Positions 10,701-25,700 of a DNA stretch of 64,000 nucleotides are shown piece after piece (within the stretch, counting starts at the first letter, position 1; every line of letters starts with the position of its first letter). Both the position numbers and the translations under genes were made by a program. Source of the stretch: Siderastrea radians. Lineage: Eukaryota; Cnidaria; Anthozoa; Scleractinia; Rhizangiidae. The stretch is from assembly GCA_964017195.1 (NCBI GenBank), contig OZ024888.1, forward strand, positions 14,160,201 through 14,224,200, written 5' to 3'. A model generated the notes under the pieces. That model ran no database searches. It was not told the DNA's origin and worked only from the letters and a program-made list of their open reading frames with translations.

Positions 10701-13700
10701 CATCAGCTACTTAAACACCAGTTTCCTAGCGTATATAGACTACAAGGAATATTTGGTTGAGATGCTAGCCACCCCAAAGGTACACTTAACCCTTAAAGCC
10801 CTGATATAAAAATGCATTTTCTTCTCACTGTTCTCCATGGAACTAGTAAGGAGAATTTCTCTAAATATCAAGACATCTCATCCTTGGCGATCAATTCCTT
10901 TATATTCTCTTCACTTGAATGTTTGAACAGGTCATAATGTGAAGGGAAATTTCCTTTTTTTCACTGTCAATGCTTAACGGGTTAGTGGTTAACCCTTACC
11001 GGTATTAACACACCTGGCTTGAGAGAGGCAAGGCAAGACAAAAGCTTTTTCTAATTTAAAAAGGCCTCAACGCGATGGAAGAGACCTAGAAAACCCACAT
11101 AAGTCTTTGAAAAGCTGTTAGTATTAATGCCAATGAGGCCCCATTAGGGGTTATGGGGATACGGGATATTAGCGGAGGGGATACGGGATACCGAAGGAAA
11201 AAATTATAGGGATACGGGATATTTGAAATAGAAATATTGGGATATTCAATGCGAAGTTTAGGGATACAATACTGCACAATAAAAGGGATATGGGATATTT
11301 CACGAAAAAGTTAAAGGGATACGGGATACCCAGACTCCCCAAATGGGGCCTCGCCGATGCAAAAGTTTAAGCTCATCCTAATAGAACAATAACATGATCA
11401 ATCGACATTCAGTTAGTACTTTACTAGCTAATGAATTGGAAGTTGCTGACACTTTCTTTGCAACTTTCTGTGAACATGGTTTCCACTTACAAGGCTTCAA
11501 GTGAAGAGCCATTGCCAAATGCTCCTCTTTCTATTTTGAAAATACGGTTTCCACTCAGGTCCCTGTAGATGTTTCAGATAAAACTCAGAGTTACTATCTA
11601 CAGCCTCCGATTATTTTAGATCTAGTAACGATTTTTTTAAATCTATTTAGCGGTTTGTCTTGGTTTAGCCTGAAAAATGGACAACTGGCACAGCCTCTAT
11701 TCACCCCTCTACTTGCTCTACCAGTCAATAAATAACTTGAATTTTCAATATACAAAAAAATCATAATTATTGAAACATGTAGCTTAACAAATACTTAAGT
11801 CCTTTGGAAAACAGGAAATGTAATCAAATAGTGAGTGAGACAAAAAATGCCTTCCGGCATTTCAAGTGACTTATCCCAAGAAGTTTCTTTCTAGAACCGT
11901 TTTACTGGTAAACTATACATGTCAGTCATCGACTCCAGAAGTCAAATAACTGCCTTATAATTTTTCTTCTCCAAGATGATGTCTGTCATTGAGAAGCAAC
12001 AAGGTAAACCAGCTAATCCAGTACTTACAAGTACTTCAACCTGTAAAGACCAGAAAATGCTTTCTTGTGTAGACAAGAGAGTTTATTCCTCTGAAATAGT
12101 CTGCCGAAATAACGCAATAAACATGTTAAAACAAGGCTATGCACTAAGACCACCAGTCCATAAGAAATATTGCCGGAATTCTGAAACAGTATTTAACTAG
12201 TTTAATTTGTCGCTGCCATTTTAGTTGAGACTCATTATTCATATCTAAAGAACGACAAAGCAACCAAGGGTCTGGCAAATCGAGAAGTTTATTTAGGGAA
12301 AAGCAATTCGCTACATTGTGTTAGATCCAAGGGGTATTAATTGAATCATTACATTTCGAGTATGCTTGTTTGTCCTATGTAATTTATTTCATTAGGAGTA
12401 AAGTAGGTCAAGTCTGTGTCTCATCAGGGCCCAAGTTATTAGGAGCATTAATACTTCCCTCTTGATGGTATACTAGTCCATCACAGGAGTTCTTTCAAAT
12501 ATGAAAGGTAAGCACTTTTAGCCCTACCAAGAGGGAAACAGCGTATAGTTGACTTACATTACGGCTGTGTTCAAAGGGATGTTTCCCGGCACAGCATTCA
12601 GTTCTCGTCCCTTCTTAACTGTGACCACCATATCACGACGCGTGGGAGAAATGAGATTACACTCGCAACTGGAGGGACAACCTTATAATGAGAACACAAA
12701 AAAGAGTGGATAATGGAAAATATTGCATCATACAATAATACTTTACATTTAATCTCTTTAACGCACATTTTGCTTGGTGTTTTGTACCCAAATGAAACAA
12801 GAATCTGCGAACATTCGACCCTTTTTTTTATTTTGGTTCGGCTGCGACGAAATAAAGCCAATCCATAATATCATTGTAAGCATTAGTCATTTTTCTGTGA
12901 GGATGTAGCAAAAGTATCGTAACTCATCTCAGCGGTGACCAGAGTGGAGTTTTGGTGGAGGTAATCTAAAATACTGGCGTCTGTGTCAGTCTACTGACAG
13001 GTTTATCAGAATCATTTCTTGATAATGCAGTGCAATCGTATTAATTCCTTTATATAGATCACGCTGATTACCTTGGATGCACTCGGTTTGGCCAACCTCA
13101 GCTGGAGGAATAATAATAAAAAAGACATTAATGCAAGGAAATGAATATAAAAGTATAATTGGGAATGAGGCTAGCGTATACAAGCTTTACCAGCTCTGTA
13201 TTTAAGCAATAGAAAACTTTTCCCTTGTATGCACAACCTGTTATAAACACGAGAGGGGTTGGCAGAATTCTAGACAGTTGTGCAAACCCAAGAAGAAGTC
13301 AAGGGTTTGCAAAACTTTTGAGAACTCTCCCAACCCCATAAGTGTTTATATCAGGCTATGACAAACGCAGGAAAAGGTTTTCTATTGCTTTTATAAAATA
13401 AGTTAAGTCCTCTCAAAGATCGTGACGTCATAACTGTGTTTACATACTCTCATGCAAACAGACCTCTCAGCCAATACTTGTATTCTTGTTTATTTATTCA
13501 TTTTCTGAAGTAAAGATAAAATGAGATATTAACAACTCTCCCAGATTTCGTTCTCAGTGAGTAGGCTGAGAGAGATGTTGGCAGTGTCGGCAATTCCAAA
13601 AGTTGGAGCAGCCATACCTGTCTGAAAAACCCTATTTTTCCTATATGATTTACCAGCCGTACGAGCTCACTAAAACAAAACTCATTTATTCGACATCTCA

Positions 13701-16700
13701 CCTTTCTGTGAAGTGTAATGTAGTTTCAGGCCGGACCTTGTTCCCTTGTCGTTACTCACAAAGGTTATTTCCATAACATTTGAAGATGACTCAATGAAGG
13801 CTGGAAATCGTTGTCCGCAGTATCTTCCTATTTTGGTCCTTGCCTTAGCCTGCCCACTGTACACTTCTATGAAATCATTGTCACAAGAAGGATGATCCTC
13901 TAATTGAAATTCCAAGAATCGCAGTTTTATGGTGGTGCCAGGAGGAAGGCTGATTGTCCAGTGGCAACGAGTGAGAGGTGGATAGTAACCAGGGTAATGT
14001 GGGGAGTAAATGAAGCCTGATGAATCAGTGAAGTTTCTGTCGCATACTAAGGAAGAGTGACATGGAAGTCAATTAAAGATGCCTTAACTCTGGGGGATGG
14101 GGGAGGATGCCACCCCGTCACAGGCTTTTTCTCCATTTTTTTTTTCAAGAAACTTTTTGTCACTACCTGCCGTTTACAGTAGCTGTCCACTTATAACTTA
14201 AACATATTTTGGCAGTCTTTGAAGAGCTGGTTACTATGTTTTCGAGATATGATGTGATAAGTACCACGAAGTCAAGCCATTTTTGAATAAAACTACGTGT
14301 TTTTCGCCTTTTGTTCGGTGGAAAAAAGTATAAAATGCCGACAAAAGCGGAAAATTGTTTGACTATATCGTGTTTTACTTGTCTAGCATGTAAAATTTTC
14401 AATTCAGCAGTTTCTTCATATTTCTAATTTCTATTCGCGTCATCTTGTCCACCATTTTGGATGACGTCACATGTTTCCAGTATCGTCCGAAACCATAATA
14501 TTTACCACCATTTCTACAGCACAGCACAGGCTATCTATCAAAGGTAAAATGTTTTCAAAATATTTGAACACAACGAAATCCCAAGGTGGGTTCATCAACA
14601 GCCCCCTCTTGTACTACAGTGGAGTTGTGCGTTAAGAGGCGTTAATAAGAAAAGATAACCTATTAGTTAGTCGCTAGTAATCTATTAGTTGTAATTCATA
14701 CTTTATTGTGTCAGTGTTATATTCTTCTTGTTATTTTTAATATGGGTAAAGTAAATTGAAGCCATATTCAATATTATTTCTGCATGGTCATTCCGAGCAA
14801 ATGCTTTCAGACCCATGTTGGCATGTGGTACCTTTTGTTGCTCTGATAGGGACTGGGTGACAATATCCGGATATTACATGCACGCCTCGTACACTAATGT
14901 AGCCAGGTTCACTGCCCAAATCCGCTTCCAAAGAAACCTAAAAAGGATAAAAATAAAAGCATTATTTATTCGTTTTTTATTAATTAACCTACGACAGCCT
15001 TCCGTGAAAAATGTTCTGCCACACCCATATAGCAAGCATTTTTTTCCCCTTAAGAAAATAGAAGCCTATTAAGAAACTAGATAGCTTAAATTCTAAGCAG
15101 GCACAAACATATAAGAACGTTTTCGGGTTTTTGCTGTATTAGAAGTTATTAAAGTCAAATGGCCTATATCCGTCAATTGCGGGATTTCTACGTAATATCG
15201 ACGCTTCAAGCGTTTATTTACGATGAGCCTTAACGTAGAATAGAATAACATGTAAAAACATTTAATTCTATTTCATTTTATGTACCCCATTTCACTCTAA
15301 AGATTATAACTGTTAATTATCCTTTACTTGTCACATGGCGCAAATATTCGTCTCTCAAGGCTAAAACTGAGTAAAGCCTGGCACGTTTTAAATGGCTCCC
15401 AAGCTTGACAGCTTTTCGGCAAATATTCGAAAAGTTATGATCTTTTAGTAGATTTTATTTAAATTAAGCTCCAACCATGCCTTAAGTGGCCTGAGTGACA
15501 GCGTTATCCCTGTCCTGTGAAATAGCGTAAAAGCTCTATTAAGCCCCCTCTCTAATACCCCCCTTCTGAAAGCCCTTTTTTTTATAAGCCACCCCTTTCT
15601 AATAAGCCCCCTTCCCATTCCCGTTTATGAGGCCTGAAATTAGATAAGCCCCTGGGGGCTTAATAGGGATTTTATTACGAGAGAACAAACGTTTCTTAGG
15701 AAGGACTTGAAGCAGAATTTAAATTCTCCCTTCTTTGTAAAGAAAATTTTTAATTGCACTCTTATTCCTAGGTCTAAATCAAAACTTGACAAAGGTTGCC
15801 AAATTTTCTTAAAAGGGAAGTATCCAATTTTCAAGAATAATCTAATGATAATCGTCTTTACCTTGTGTTTCGTTACACTCGGTACTGCTACTCTTCCGTA
15901 ATTCCAAACCCTGTCTGTATTGAATGATTCATTCACTGCCCATATTAACCTCCTTGTGTGGTTTACTAAGTCTAATTGTTGGTAAAAACGAAGAACCCGT
16001 GTTCCAAGGCCATACGAGAGATATCTGAAGAGTACACAGACACTATCTCCTTTATAGGACCGCTCGTAGAGTGGACTTTCAAAAAGAGATGTTTCCGATG
16101 ACCGGGAAGTACTATTTCTGAATACGGTATATCGGTATCCTTAAAAAGAAAAAAGAAAAACTGGATTTAGTGTTAGTGAAGCAGGTGCCCAGGAAGCGGG
16201 AGTCGTGTCTCCAATTCTGTCAAAAAACGTCATTTTTTTGCAACAGAAGCAAAAAATCTATCTCCTGCCGTTTAAGCTACCTGGCCCCAGTTGTTCAAAA
16301 GTTGGATAGCGCTATCCACCGGATAAATCTCTATCCAGTGGATAACGCAATTGGTTTCCCTAATACTTATCCACTGGATAGTGATTTATCCGGTGGATAG
16401 TGCTATCCAACTTTTGAACAACTGGGGCCTGAATGGAACATATGATAAGTATCCTCCTACAAAATCGATGCATTTGCCTTTCTAATACCGTATCGCAAGA
16501 ATGCTACATTAGTTCTCAATAGTATCTTTGGAGGACTAATTATCTAACGGGGGAAGTCTGGGAAGATTACCGGAGTGGTCTAAAGACAATCTAAAGAAAG
16601 CGCTGCTGTTCTCAATATTGTTTAAGGTGCATAATCGAGCCCTTTTCCTACTCACCTTCAGCATCCACACACATTGCTGGTCTTTGTACTTTAACATCTC

Positions 16701-19700
16701 CAACCAAACCCGCAATCAACTGCGACCAGGGCAAGATGACATTTACAAGATTTCCGCCGCAGCCGTGCGACATCCACGTTATGACCTTACTATCGAGGGC
16801 TTTGTTAAAGATGTTTACGTAGCTGATCAAGCCAATGAACTGGCCAGCTCTGGGATCTTCTTTTGCCTGATCCTCTGTTAGTCCAACAGTCAATTCACCC
16901 CTTCCTGTTGAAGATAAGCTTCATTTTCATTGTGATAAAATTAAAAAAAACCCTTGGCTTGTAGGACGTAAAAGAAACAACAACTAAAAGTGCATTTAAT
17001 TAAAGGCAAGAAAAGTGCCGCTGTACAACTGACGTAAACGTATTAGATGAATTCGTGTACGTGATCAAGATGTTACCAGTTTTTGAGCGCATTTACACCT
17101 TTAATGTCCATCTAGTTTATTCATACGGCAGTCCTTTTGCTTTGATGCCCGGTAGCTGTCCTCCATCTTACTTATTTCTACACCTTAATAATAATAACGA
17201 CAGCAACAACATTAACCCCGAAAGAAATGTCAGCCGGATTGACGTCTGTGGGGATGATATTTATTTTGTTTAATTCATCCTAGACTCCGTATTGGGATAG
17301 AGCGCCCTTTCAAAAAGTCTCAACTAGAAATAGGAATTCATCCCAAAATCAATTTTCAATATACACCCAGTTGAAAAAACGTTGTCGGGTAAAAAGCGTA
17401 AATCATTGACAGTGCGATCCAATGGTGCTCTGGGAAGCATGAAAACTTGCCTCTATTCTTAGACACGTGTACATTATAATAACACAGCATGTCTTAATTT
17501 ACTCTTTGAATTATCTTGGAAAGAAAATATCTTGAATATCAAGAAATGAAACCCAGTAACAAACTTGCCCCTGTCATCTTCCCAGAGTTCCATTGTGTCG
17601 CATTGTCCATCGTTTATACTTTTCAGCCGAACACGTTTTTCAAACGGGTGTCTATTAATTCTTTCTGCTTTATCATTCTGCAAAGGTTGTTATTAATCAT
17701 ATTTCACCCCCTTCTTTGGGGTGACGTCTACTGTAGGTTCAAACATCAGTATGCTTTTATTTCTGGGGCATTCCAATCTGATACGTCTTTGTTTTTACTC
17801 GTTCTCAAAGACCATATTTTTGCAACGAATATCGCCTAGAAAATAGCACATACCGGGAATCGCTTCTCCACTAGAGAATCCACTTCCTGAGAATATTGAA
17901 TTGTCATTGTGGATTGTGACCTTTCCTCCATCAGAAGTCCAAACCAAACAAATGTGATGCCATTTCCCGTCATTTGCTGTAGAATTCGTTTTTGTCCTAA
18001 AGAAAAACAATTGTGTAAATACTGCATTTTTGATAGGGCAGTTTTTCATAAGAGCTATCAAATTTACCTGCAAAGGAGTTATTTGCATTCATGGCTATGC
18101 TGCATGATACTGTGAAGGATAATATACGATATAGCACAGAGGGGTGTAATTACTTGTTATCTAAAGGGGATGCAAGGCTTTTCTCTTAGTGTTGACCACC
18201 ACGCCTATTTGGTGTCAAAGACGTTTTTATCTTGAGAAAGCATGACGGCCGGGTTATTTGAGCACTGCGCTTGTTCTGAGCGCTTCCTGAATTTTAAACA
18301 ACGCAGCCTTGCACGACCGTGACTAGCCCCATGCGGTTCGGGTTGTTAAAAAATGTTTGTGTTCAATTTGTGGTAATGTACGTTCTTACGTTTGCAGTGT
18401 CATTATTAGCGGCCAGTGAAAGACTACGGTAGAAAACTTCAAAAATAAAACGAACACTTAAAGGCCAAAACAAGCTGGAATCAAAACAGGAAACAAAAGC
18501 TTTATGCAAAAAAAAACAACAACAAAAACAAAAACAAACAACCAAACAAACAATAAGGCGCCATCGTAACACACACTTACGGAGTCGTCTCGCCAACATA
18601 CACATAAAATCCTTGGTAGTCGATGAGTGCAATGGCGATGATATATTTTCCTTTACTTTCGTAGCGAACCCTGTACCACAAGGGAGTGCCTGCACTCGTT
18701 TTGTCTGAAGTCTTCATCCAAAAGCAGACCGTGAATGCAACGAGATCTGGGAGATCAGTGATGTTCACATAACCAGTGTGGTTCACAGGAAAGTCTAGTT
18801 GGTAGTTACTTTCCTTTACAGAACCTGTAAAAAAATATGGCTTGACATTTTTATGTGCTTTCATTTCACTTTAAGCCTTTAAGCGAAACTTTTAACACAA
18901 ATAAGAGTTTTCAGCACGCAGACTGGATTGAGGAAAATTAAATGAACGTTTTTTTTCCTTTCATCGTATAATAACGCTTATAATAAGATTCCACTAGTGG
19001 CTTGCATAATTTTACAAATTATGGTTTGTGCGACACAAAATGTCTTACCTATTATCTAACTTTAACTAAATACTAATCTTATTTTTAGTACTTTCTTTTT
19101 CAACCCGCTTTAATTATTAATGCAGTAAATATATCAGGGAAGGTTAACGATCCTGTGGCCCTACAGAATTAAATGCAAATATGTTTGAAGTGAAAGATGT
19201 TTTGTCGAGTGTTTTAACCTGACGCTGGATTCAATCCTTTCCTTTGTAAATACGAATTGACTTGAATAGTTGAGCGTTCCATTTCTTGCTTCAGTGTTTG
19301 TCTCCAGGGTGAACCCTTTTGGTTAGAGTTTACCCAACCGCACATTCCTTGGGAAAATTCACGACAACCACCGTCCACTGCAAACAAATGAGAGGTAGAA
19401 GATAAGAATTGCTTTTTTAAAAAAAGAAATGTACAATCTATGTGAGAAATTAAGTAAGATTCTAAGATTGGAAGATATGATGCCACGTTATGCCAAAAAA
19501 TGGAAGTAAAAAGTTTTTACTTAATGGTAAAGAATAAAGATGACCTTAACTGTATGCATGAGCACCGTGCATTCCGGATAAATGAATGAACGAGTAAATA
19601 GATGAATGGAGGGATGGATGGATGGATGGATGGATGGATGGATGGACTGAGGGAGGTATGGATGGATGGATGGATGGATGGATGGATTGAGGGAGGTATG

Positions 19701-22700
19701 GATGTGACGTGACGTGTTGTGATGTGATGTGATTCAATGTAATGTAATATAATATGATGTGCTGTGATGCGCTGTGATGTGATGTGTGATGAATTGGTGG
19801 ATCATAGTGCATGGAGGGTAACTTTCCAGACAGAGTAGTCCAAACAAGCTACGGATTACCGACTTACCAGCACACCAATCCCATGTAAAACGTGTTTGGT
19901 TATTTGAAGACAATGGGCACCATAAATCCTGGTTTTCTTCAGTTGTACATGTAGTGTGTTGCTTATTTTTGTAAATGAAAGGGAAATCGCAGCAACCTCC
20001 ACCAGCCGTACGTCGTATTGGGCATAGTGATCGTGTTGGGCCTAGAACAAAAAAATTATGATCTTACCTTTCCTCTCATTCTGTGAAATGACATAACTGT
20101 AACTGATCATTAATTCCTTTCTATTATTATATAGACAAAAGTGTTTTAGTGGAAAATAGATCACTCGTAAAGTTCATACGAAACTACATCCGGGACTTGA
20201 GTGGCGTATTTTCCATGTCCTCACTAGTGAGGATATCGATGACGTCATTTCCCGCTCTTACACTTTTGTTTGTGCAAAAATACTTTCGTCCATACAATAA
20301 AAAGAAAAATTACACGGTAGCTTGAAGATATGAATTTTATTTTCTCTTGGTAAAAAAGCAATATTTTACTCACTCGCTGCGCCCGTTCATAAAATATTGT
20401 TTTTACCACTCGAAATAAAATTCATATCTTCATGCCGCCGAGTAATGTCCTCTGTATCTTTCTTGCGATGAAACTGTAATTGAAAAAGAGTTGTTTAACA
20501 GCTTTCTTAGCTGACCGAGTTTGTAGTGAGCAAACGTAACGATTATTACTGATGTTGCTTTGTTTTTCTTGTCTTGAATGTGAATTGAACCGACGCTTTA
20601 GTAACTGATTGACATTACGCTGTGCATGCATGCATAGAGGAAAAAAAACAATAAATGGGTCAAGTTTTGGTAGAGATTGGCTATAAATTAGGATGTTAAA
20701 AACTTCTGTAATTTGAACAATAACAACAAGATCTTACGTTCTTTATCTTTTAACCCTACTCTGCCTGGGGGGGGGGGGTGGGGGGCACATTGTGCACGCG
20801 CTGACTTTAGTGAATAATAACTTTTAAACGGCTTGACGAATAATCACCAAATCTCGTAACTTTTCCCAAAATTTATCAGAGAAAATCTTCCTTTGTCAAT
20901 GACGTGTCTATGATGATTAACGTTTTCATAGCAACCGTCTACTCAGAAGTGTATTTTGACTATTTTCTGTCTTCTTGCAGTCTTTTTTCAGGTTTTTTCC
21001 CCTTGGTTTGTAAGAAGACGATTTTTTTTTTATTTTTGTGTGCTTGTTTTGACTAAGTATGTTTCTTAGAACAAAATCATATATATTTTTGGTGACGTCA
21101 TTGTCAGCTGTATGACTGCAGGTTTGGGATTCAAGATGGCGGCCTCAAATTCAAAATGGCGGGTTTGTGACGTTATTGTGACGTCAAGACATGTCAAAAT
21201 TGACGCATCATAAGCCCAATCTGTTAAGGTAATGACGTGCTACAAACTTGCAAAGTTTCATTGCAAGAGCTTTAATACTTTTTGAGATCTATGGGGGGGG
21301 GGGGGGGAGGGTGCCCTCTCCCAGGCTCAGAAACTCAAAAAGTGCCCAGGCAGAATAGGGTTAACGGATGGAACATTCCTTATTTGGGCCTCTCAAGGCG
21401 CTGTACCTTTTTTGTATAATATTAAAAATAAAGAACTTACGATATAAAGTGAAAACTTCTCCCCGTGTAAGTGGGCGGAAAAATATCCCTAGATCTCTCA
21501 AGAATCCGTGGAATACTTCCTTTGTGTCTTTTTTGTAGCCGAGCTCATACGTCGTGTGATTGGTCAGATTAAGGTCAATATTTTCCCCGTTATATTCGGA
21601 GGGCTCTTCACCAGCTTCCAATCCGTCTAAGTACAACTTTCCTTTGCGGGTGCTGCGATTCCAAATAAACACTACATGTGTCCAGACGTTTGCATAAATC
21701 GGTCTGTGGAAAATTTATTAAAAAAACAAACCGTCATATATTTATAAAATAAAGATAATGTTTTAACAAATCTAAGTAATGATTTAAGTATGATTTGGTC
21801 CTTGTTGTGTGTTTCCTCCTTTGGATTTCCTGGATTTCCGCATACGAAATGAGCGACCAAGGCTGACGTCATAATTTGGACTTCCTTCATATTTAATAAG
21901 CGTCTTTTTTAAACTATAGGAACAATAAACATCTATTGTTAAAAATGATGCTTATTAAAAATGGGAGAAATCCAAATTATGACTTCAGGCTCGGTCTCTC
22001 ATTTTATATGCGGAATTCCAGAAAATCCAAGGCAAACTCCACAGCAAGGACCAAATCATTCTTGTATAACTACTTATAAAACGTGAATAAAACATCTTTC
22101 TCTTATATTCACAAGGCTTAAAAATTCACCATCACATTTATTAAATTGCGAATATGCCAGCTATCGACATTCAGTCCTAGCAGTATGCAGGACGTTTGTC
22201 ACATGAACCTAGTTTAATGGCCTTGGCTCCCACGAGTCTCCTGTAGCTTAGTGGTAGAGCATCTGGAATAGTAACCAGAAGGTCATAGGTTCGATTCCTG
22301 TTGGGAGAACTCGGATTTTTTTCCGAGTCGCCAGTGTAACTAACTGAATAAAACATCTTTCTCATACTTATCTATACATTCAATATTTTAGATGAAGAAT
22401 GTGTTAATACCATGTTCAACGCTGGTCAGTCTTATTGTCGTTCAGCAACAACCGGGTGCTGTGTGAATTCACCACTGTTTTCCACATGCATATCTCGAGT
22501 CAAAGCCTTAGTAAGCTTAGCTTTCCGTTTTTATTTCTCTGAAGTTTTAAGTTTGAAAGCTGACGACCAGTAGTACAAAGTGTCTCAAATGCTACTAACC
22601 GATTACCGACGAGCCGGAGTAAAAATTGCACTTCACCACTTCTTCTCAAAACCACCTGCACGGTTGTGCCGAAGATAAACACTCTGAACTGCCAGGGTGA

Positions 22701-25700
22701 TGACCAGTCAGATATGAGATGCCCTAATATGTGCACATCTGGAGTCTTAAATCGGATGGCGATTGAAAAACTGATCTTCCGAAAATCTACTGCTGGAAAT
22801 TCCGCATAACCATCTCGGCCGTTAAGGTGCAGAGATTTGATTCCACCCTCTGTCTTGTAAGAAGCTGATCCTTGCAAGCTTGACGAATAATAATATTATA
22901 TTAGCTCAGGTAAGAAACAACCATGTATAGAAATTTTACGGCAATAATGCATTTTATTATATACATACCGAGATTTACCCACTGAAAAGGAGCGAAATAC
23001 ATTTTCGTTCACAAGCGGGGTCTAAGTAGCTAAAGCCAATCAAATGTCGCGTATCACTTTTTTCACGTGTGAAGAAAACGATACGTCCAATCAGGTGCCG
23101 CGTATCATGTTTTTTGACGTGTGAGCCGTAACAAGGTGATTCTCACTCAAGCTTTGCTTTTCAAGTCTCTCGCAAGTGCTGAAGTTAACTTTCTTTTAAG
23201 GTTAAAAACATGAGCGAGAAAAGATTTGTTGCCCACGATACTTCGGTTCAGAATTATGTGGAAAGTCTGGAAACTAAGCAGAAACACAAAAGAGAAGACG
23301 AAGCGAGATGTGAAATTGTTGGACGAATTTTTGAGAAACGAAAAAAACGACGAGCGAGAAGTGCACACTAAATAGCCAGCAGAATCAAACAAGTATCTTG
23401 CGGAGTTTATTCGCTCTGTTGGACGTGAAGACGGAGAAGATTCTGAGCCCTCAAGCTTAAGATTTCTTGTTTAAAGTATTGAGAGGCATTTGAAGAAAAA
23501 TAACTACCCCGAGGTGAGTATTGTCATCTATAAACAGTTTGAATTGACTAGAAAATGTATAGTCAAAACATTTATATAACTTACACCTTTTATGAGCTTT
23601 TGACTTGAACCTGTGCAACAAATTTGTCATTAAACAAGAATTTAAATCTCAGTATGCACATAATAAATATAGTACACCATGGAAAGTGTATGCGTACCGG
23701 AATTACGCACTCGTTTAAGTTTGTATCTGAAATCTCACTCGTTCGATTTCCGATACTTCACCAACTCGTGCGTAAATACCGTACGCACACACTTTCCATA
23801 AAGTATTCTATATATATTGATGGTTAGTTGGAAGACCATATATTCTGCACTGGGTTGAGTCTTGAAGCGGCGGGGCACAATAAGACAGAATATATTTTCT
23901 TTCAACGCTGTCAATAAAAGGCAGTATTGCCTTCTCAAAATCGCAATTAGTTTTGCACCAGGAGTCAATCGATTTTCAGACAAAAAAGCTGAACTATAAA
24001 TTCCCTGTTCTCAGATTAAAAGATAAATTCTTCAAGTAGTGAAGTAGTGTAAAAGAATGTTTGTGCGCGTAATCAAATCTTTTCTTAGCAGAAACGTTAC
24101 CAAGATTCCGAGTTTCCTTGTTATTAATCGGTACCTGAAACACAGCAAAGTCGAAATTGTACTTTAAGTTCCAGACGTCTGCAAAACAGGCATAAAACGC
24201 TAATTTCGCGACATTTTTGCCCCAAATTGTTCTAAAAACATGACTTAGTGGTTAGTATGCGCACAATAACACACCAACAAAAACAAACGGTAGTACGTAG
24301 TTATATTGAGGTCGATCAAAGCGATCAAAAGAAACTGAGAATTGTGATACTCTGTGGGAAAACAGCCACTTTGGTGTTGACTACCGCACTGTGAGAAAAA
24401 AGATATGAGCTTAAACACTGAACAACCGGGAATTCAGGCAATTTGCTGACTAAATTTTCTTGAAGAAGAAGAAAAAGAAGAATATGTTTAAAAGCTACAT
24501 ATCACTTTAAAATTACCTTATATCTGTGTCCTCTCCATCTAGTTTCCAGAAATATTTTGTGCTCAGGGGATTTTTGCCAAAATCTTTGCTTTGCTCTTAA
24601 GAAAAAATCAAATACAGATAGAATGTTCCATTTCAGTAAGAAAAGAAGTAAAACAAAGTAAAAGGCATATGGTATGGTGGATTGTTTGTCCTTTACGTTT
24701 CAACAGAACCTACCATTTTTATTGAGTTACATATAAGGTAATGAAACTAGAAGCAATTTTTCATTGACGCGTTTATTTAGCGAAGTAGCTTCCGAATGAT
24801 TTGATGTTACAGACAGAAGGCATGTATGATCAAAAAGCACGTCATTTGCTTTTTCCAAAACATTGCTTAGCAAATATCCTTTCCGTTCTTGCAGTAAATA
24901 TAGTGACGGGTAGAAGAACTCGTATTTGAATTAGAACTGAGCGCCTTTTTGGCTACTGTATGAATTTATCAACGACTCGTCGTTGTGGAAAGATTGTTCA
25001 CGATACTTTCCTTTTTCTTTCGCTCCGCTGCATTTTCAGTATTGATGTTAACTACGTTACGTTTTCAATGTAAGCAACGGAAGTGTCAGATGCATGTAAA
25101 GTCTTTGCACTCTGCCATTGCGACTCACCTTGCCAGGGAATTGTTTCGCAGCTTTCAGTCTGGAAAACTATGTCATCAATGGCAATGATCGCCTGCCTCG
25201 AGTTCTTCCATCCCTCAAAATGAATCTGGTTATATGTCAAATTATGTAAACATAGGTTTACTCACATAATAAAGAGCCATCAGACCATAGATTTTCTTTC
25301 AAATTTACTGAGGAGCTAATACCTTCGAGAAAAAAACAGGCTCTACACAGAAAACAGAAAGAAAACTGAAATTGAAAACTTAGGAAAACTTAGGAAATAC
25401 CGGTCAAAAGACGCATTTTTATTTTTAAAAAGTGGCTTGACCTCATTCTGCTTATGACGCCATATCTCGTAACCATTGCAACAGCTTCTAACAAAATCGT
25501 CACGAAAACGTCTCTAAGAAATGTACAGCTACTGGAGACAGCAGGTGCTGATAAGACATCCTCTTGAAAAAAATGGGAAAAAATGCCTTACGGGGTGGCA
25601 TACTACCTCACCCCCTCCCCTCCCCCCTCACTTTCACGTCCGAGGTTTAATTCTCTACCGTACCTGATAAGGTTGTTTCCTTGAGTCGATTGGCAAACGT

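Larger units (their letters stand above)
10049..11490 (-). other. intron between LRR exons 40 and 41, holding repeats
   Basis: Holds the fold-back element at 10155..10374 and the GGGATACGGGAT-rich repeat at 11140..11345. No LRR exon was recognised between, so the LRR count of six could be low only if a divergent repeat was missed. Confidence 0.5.
22879..24516 (-). other. intron of the LamG domain with repeat fragments
   Basis: Contains a degenerate DUF3504-like fragment (23212..23520) and an inverted repeat (23669..23810). A possible micro-exon near 24106..24139 was considered and rejected. Confidence 0.5.

Noticed and set aside
19546..19812. Minus-strand frame full of H, S, I and P
   Set aside because: It is the (GGAT)n microsatellite and its degenerate flank.
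22238..22308. A functional tRNA gene
   Set aside because: The anticodon loop has eight bases and the sequence is embedded in a repeat; treated as a SINE head.
22177..22365. Minus-strand protein-like frame ([18 protein letters not shown])
   Set aside because: It is the reverse reading of a tRNA-derived SINE and its flanks.
24106..24139. Micro-exon between LamG exons 27 and 28
   Set aside because: It has AG and GT borders but is phase 2 to 0, while exons 27 and 28 join directly in phase 2 with a sensible LamG sequence.
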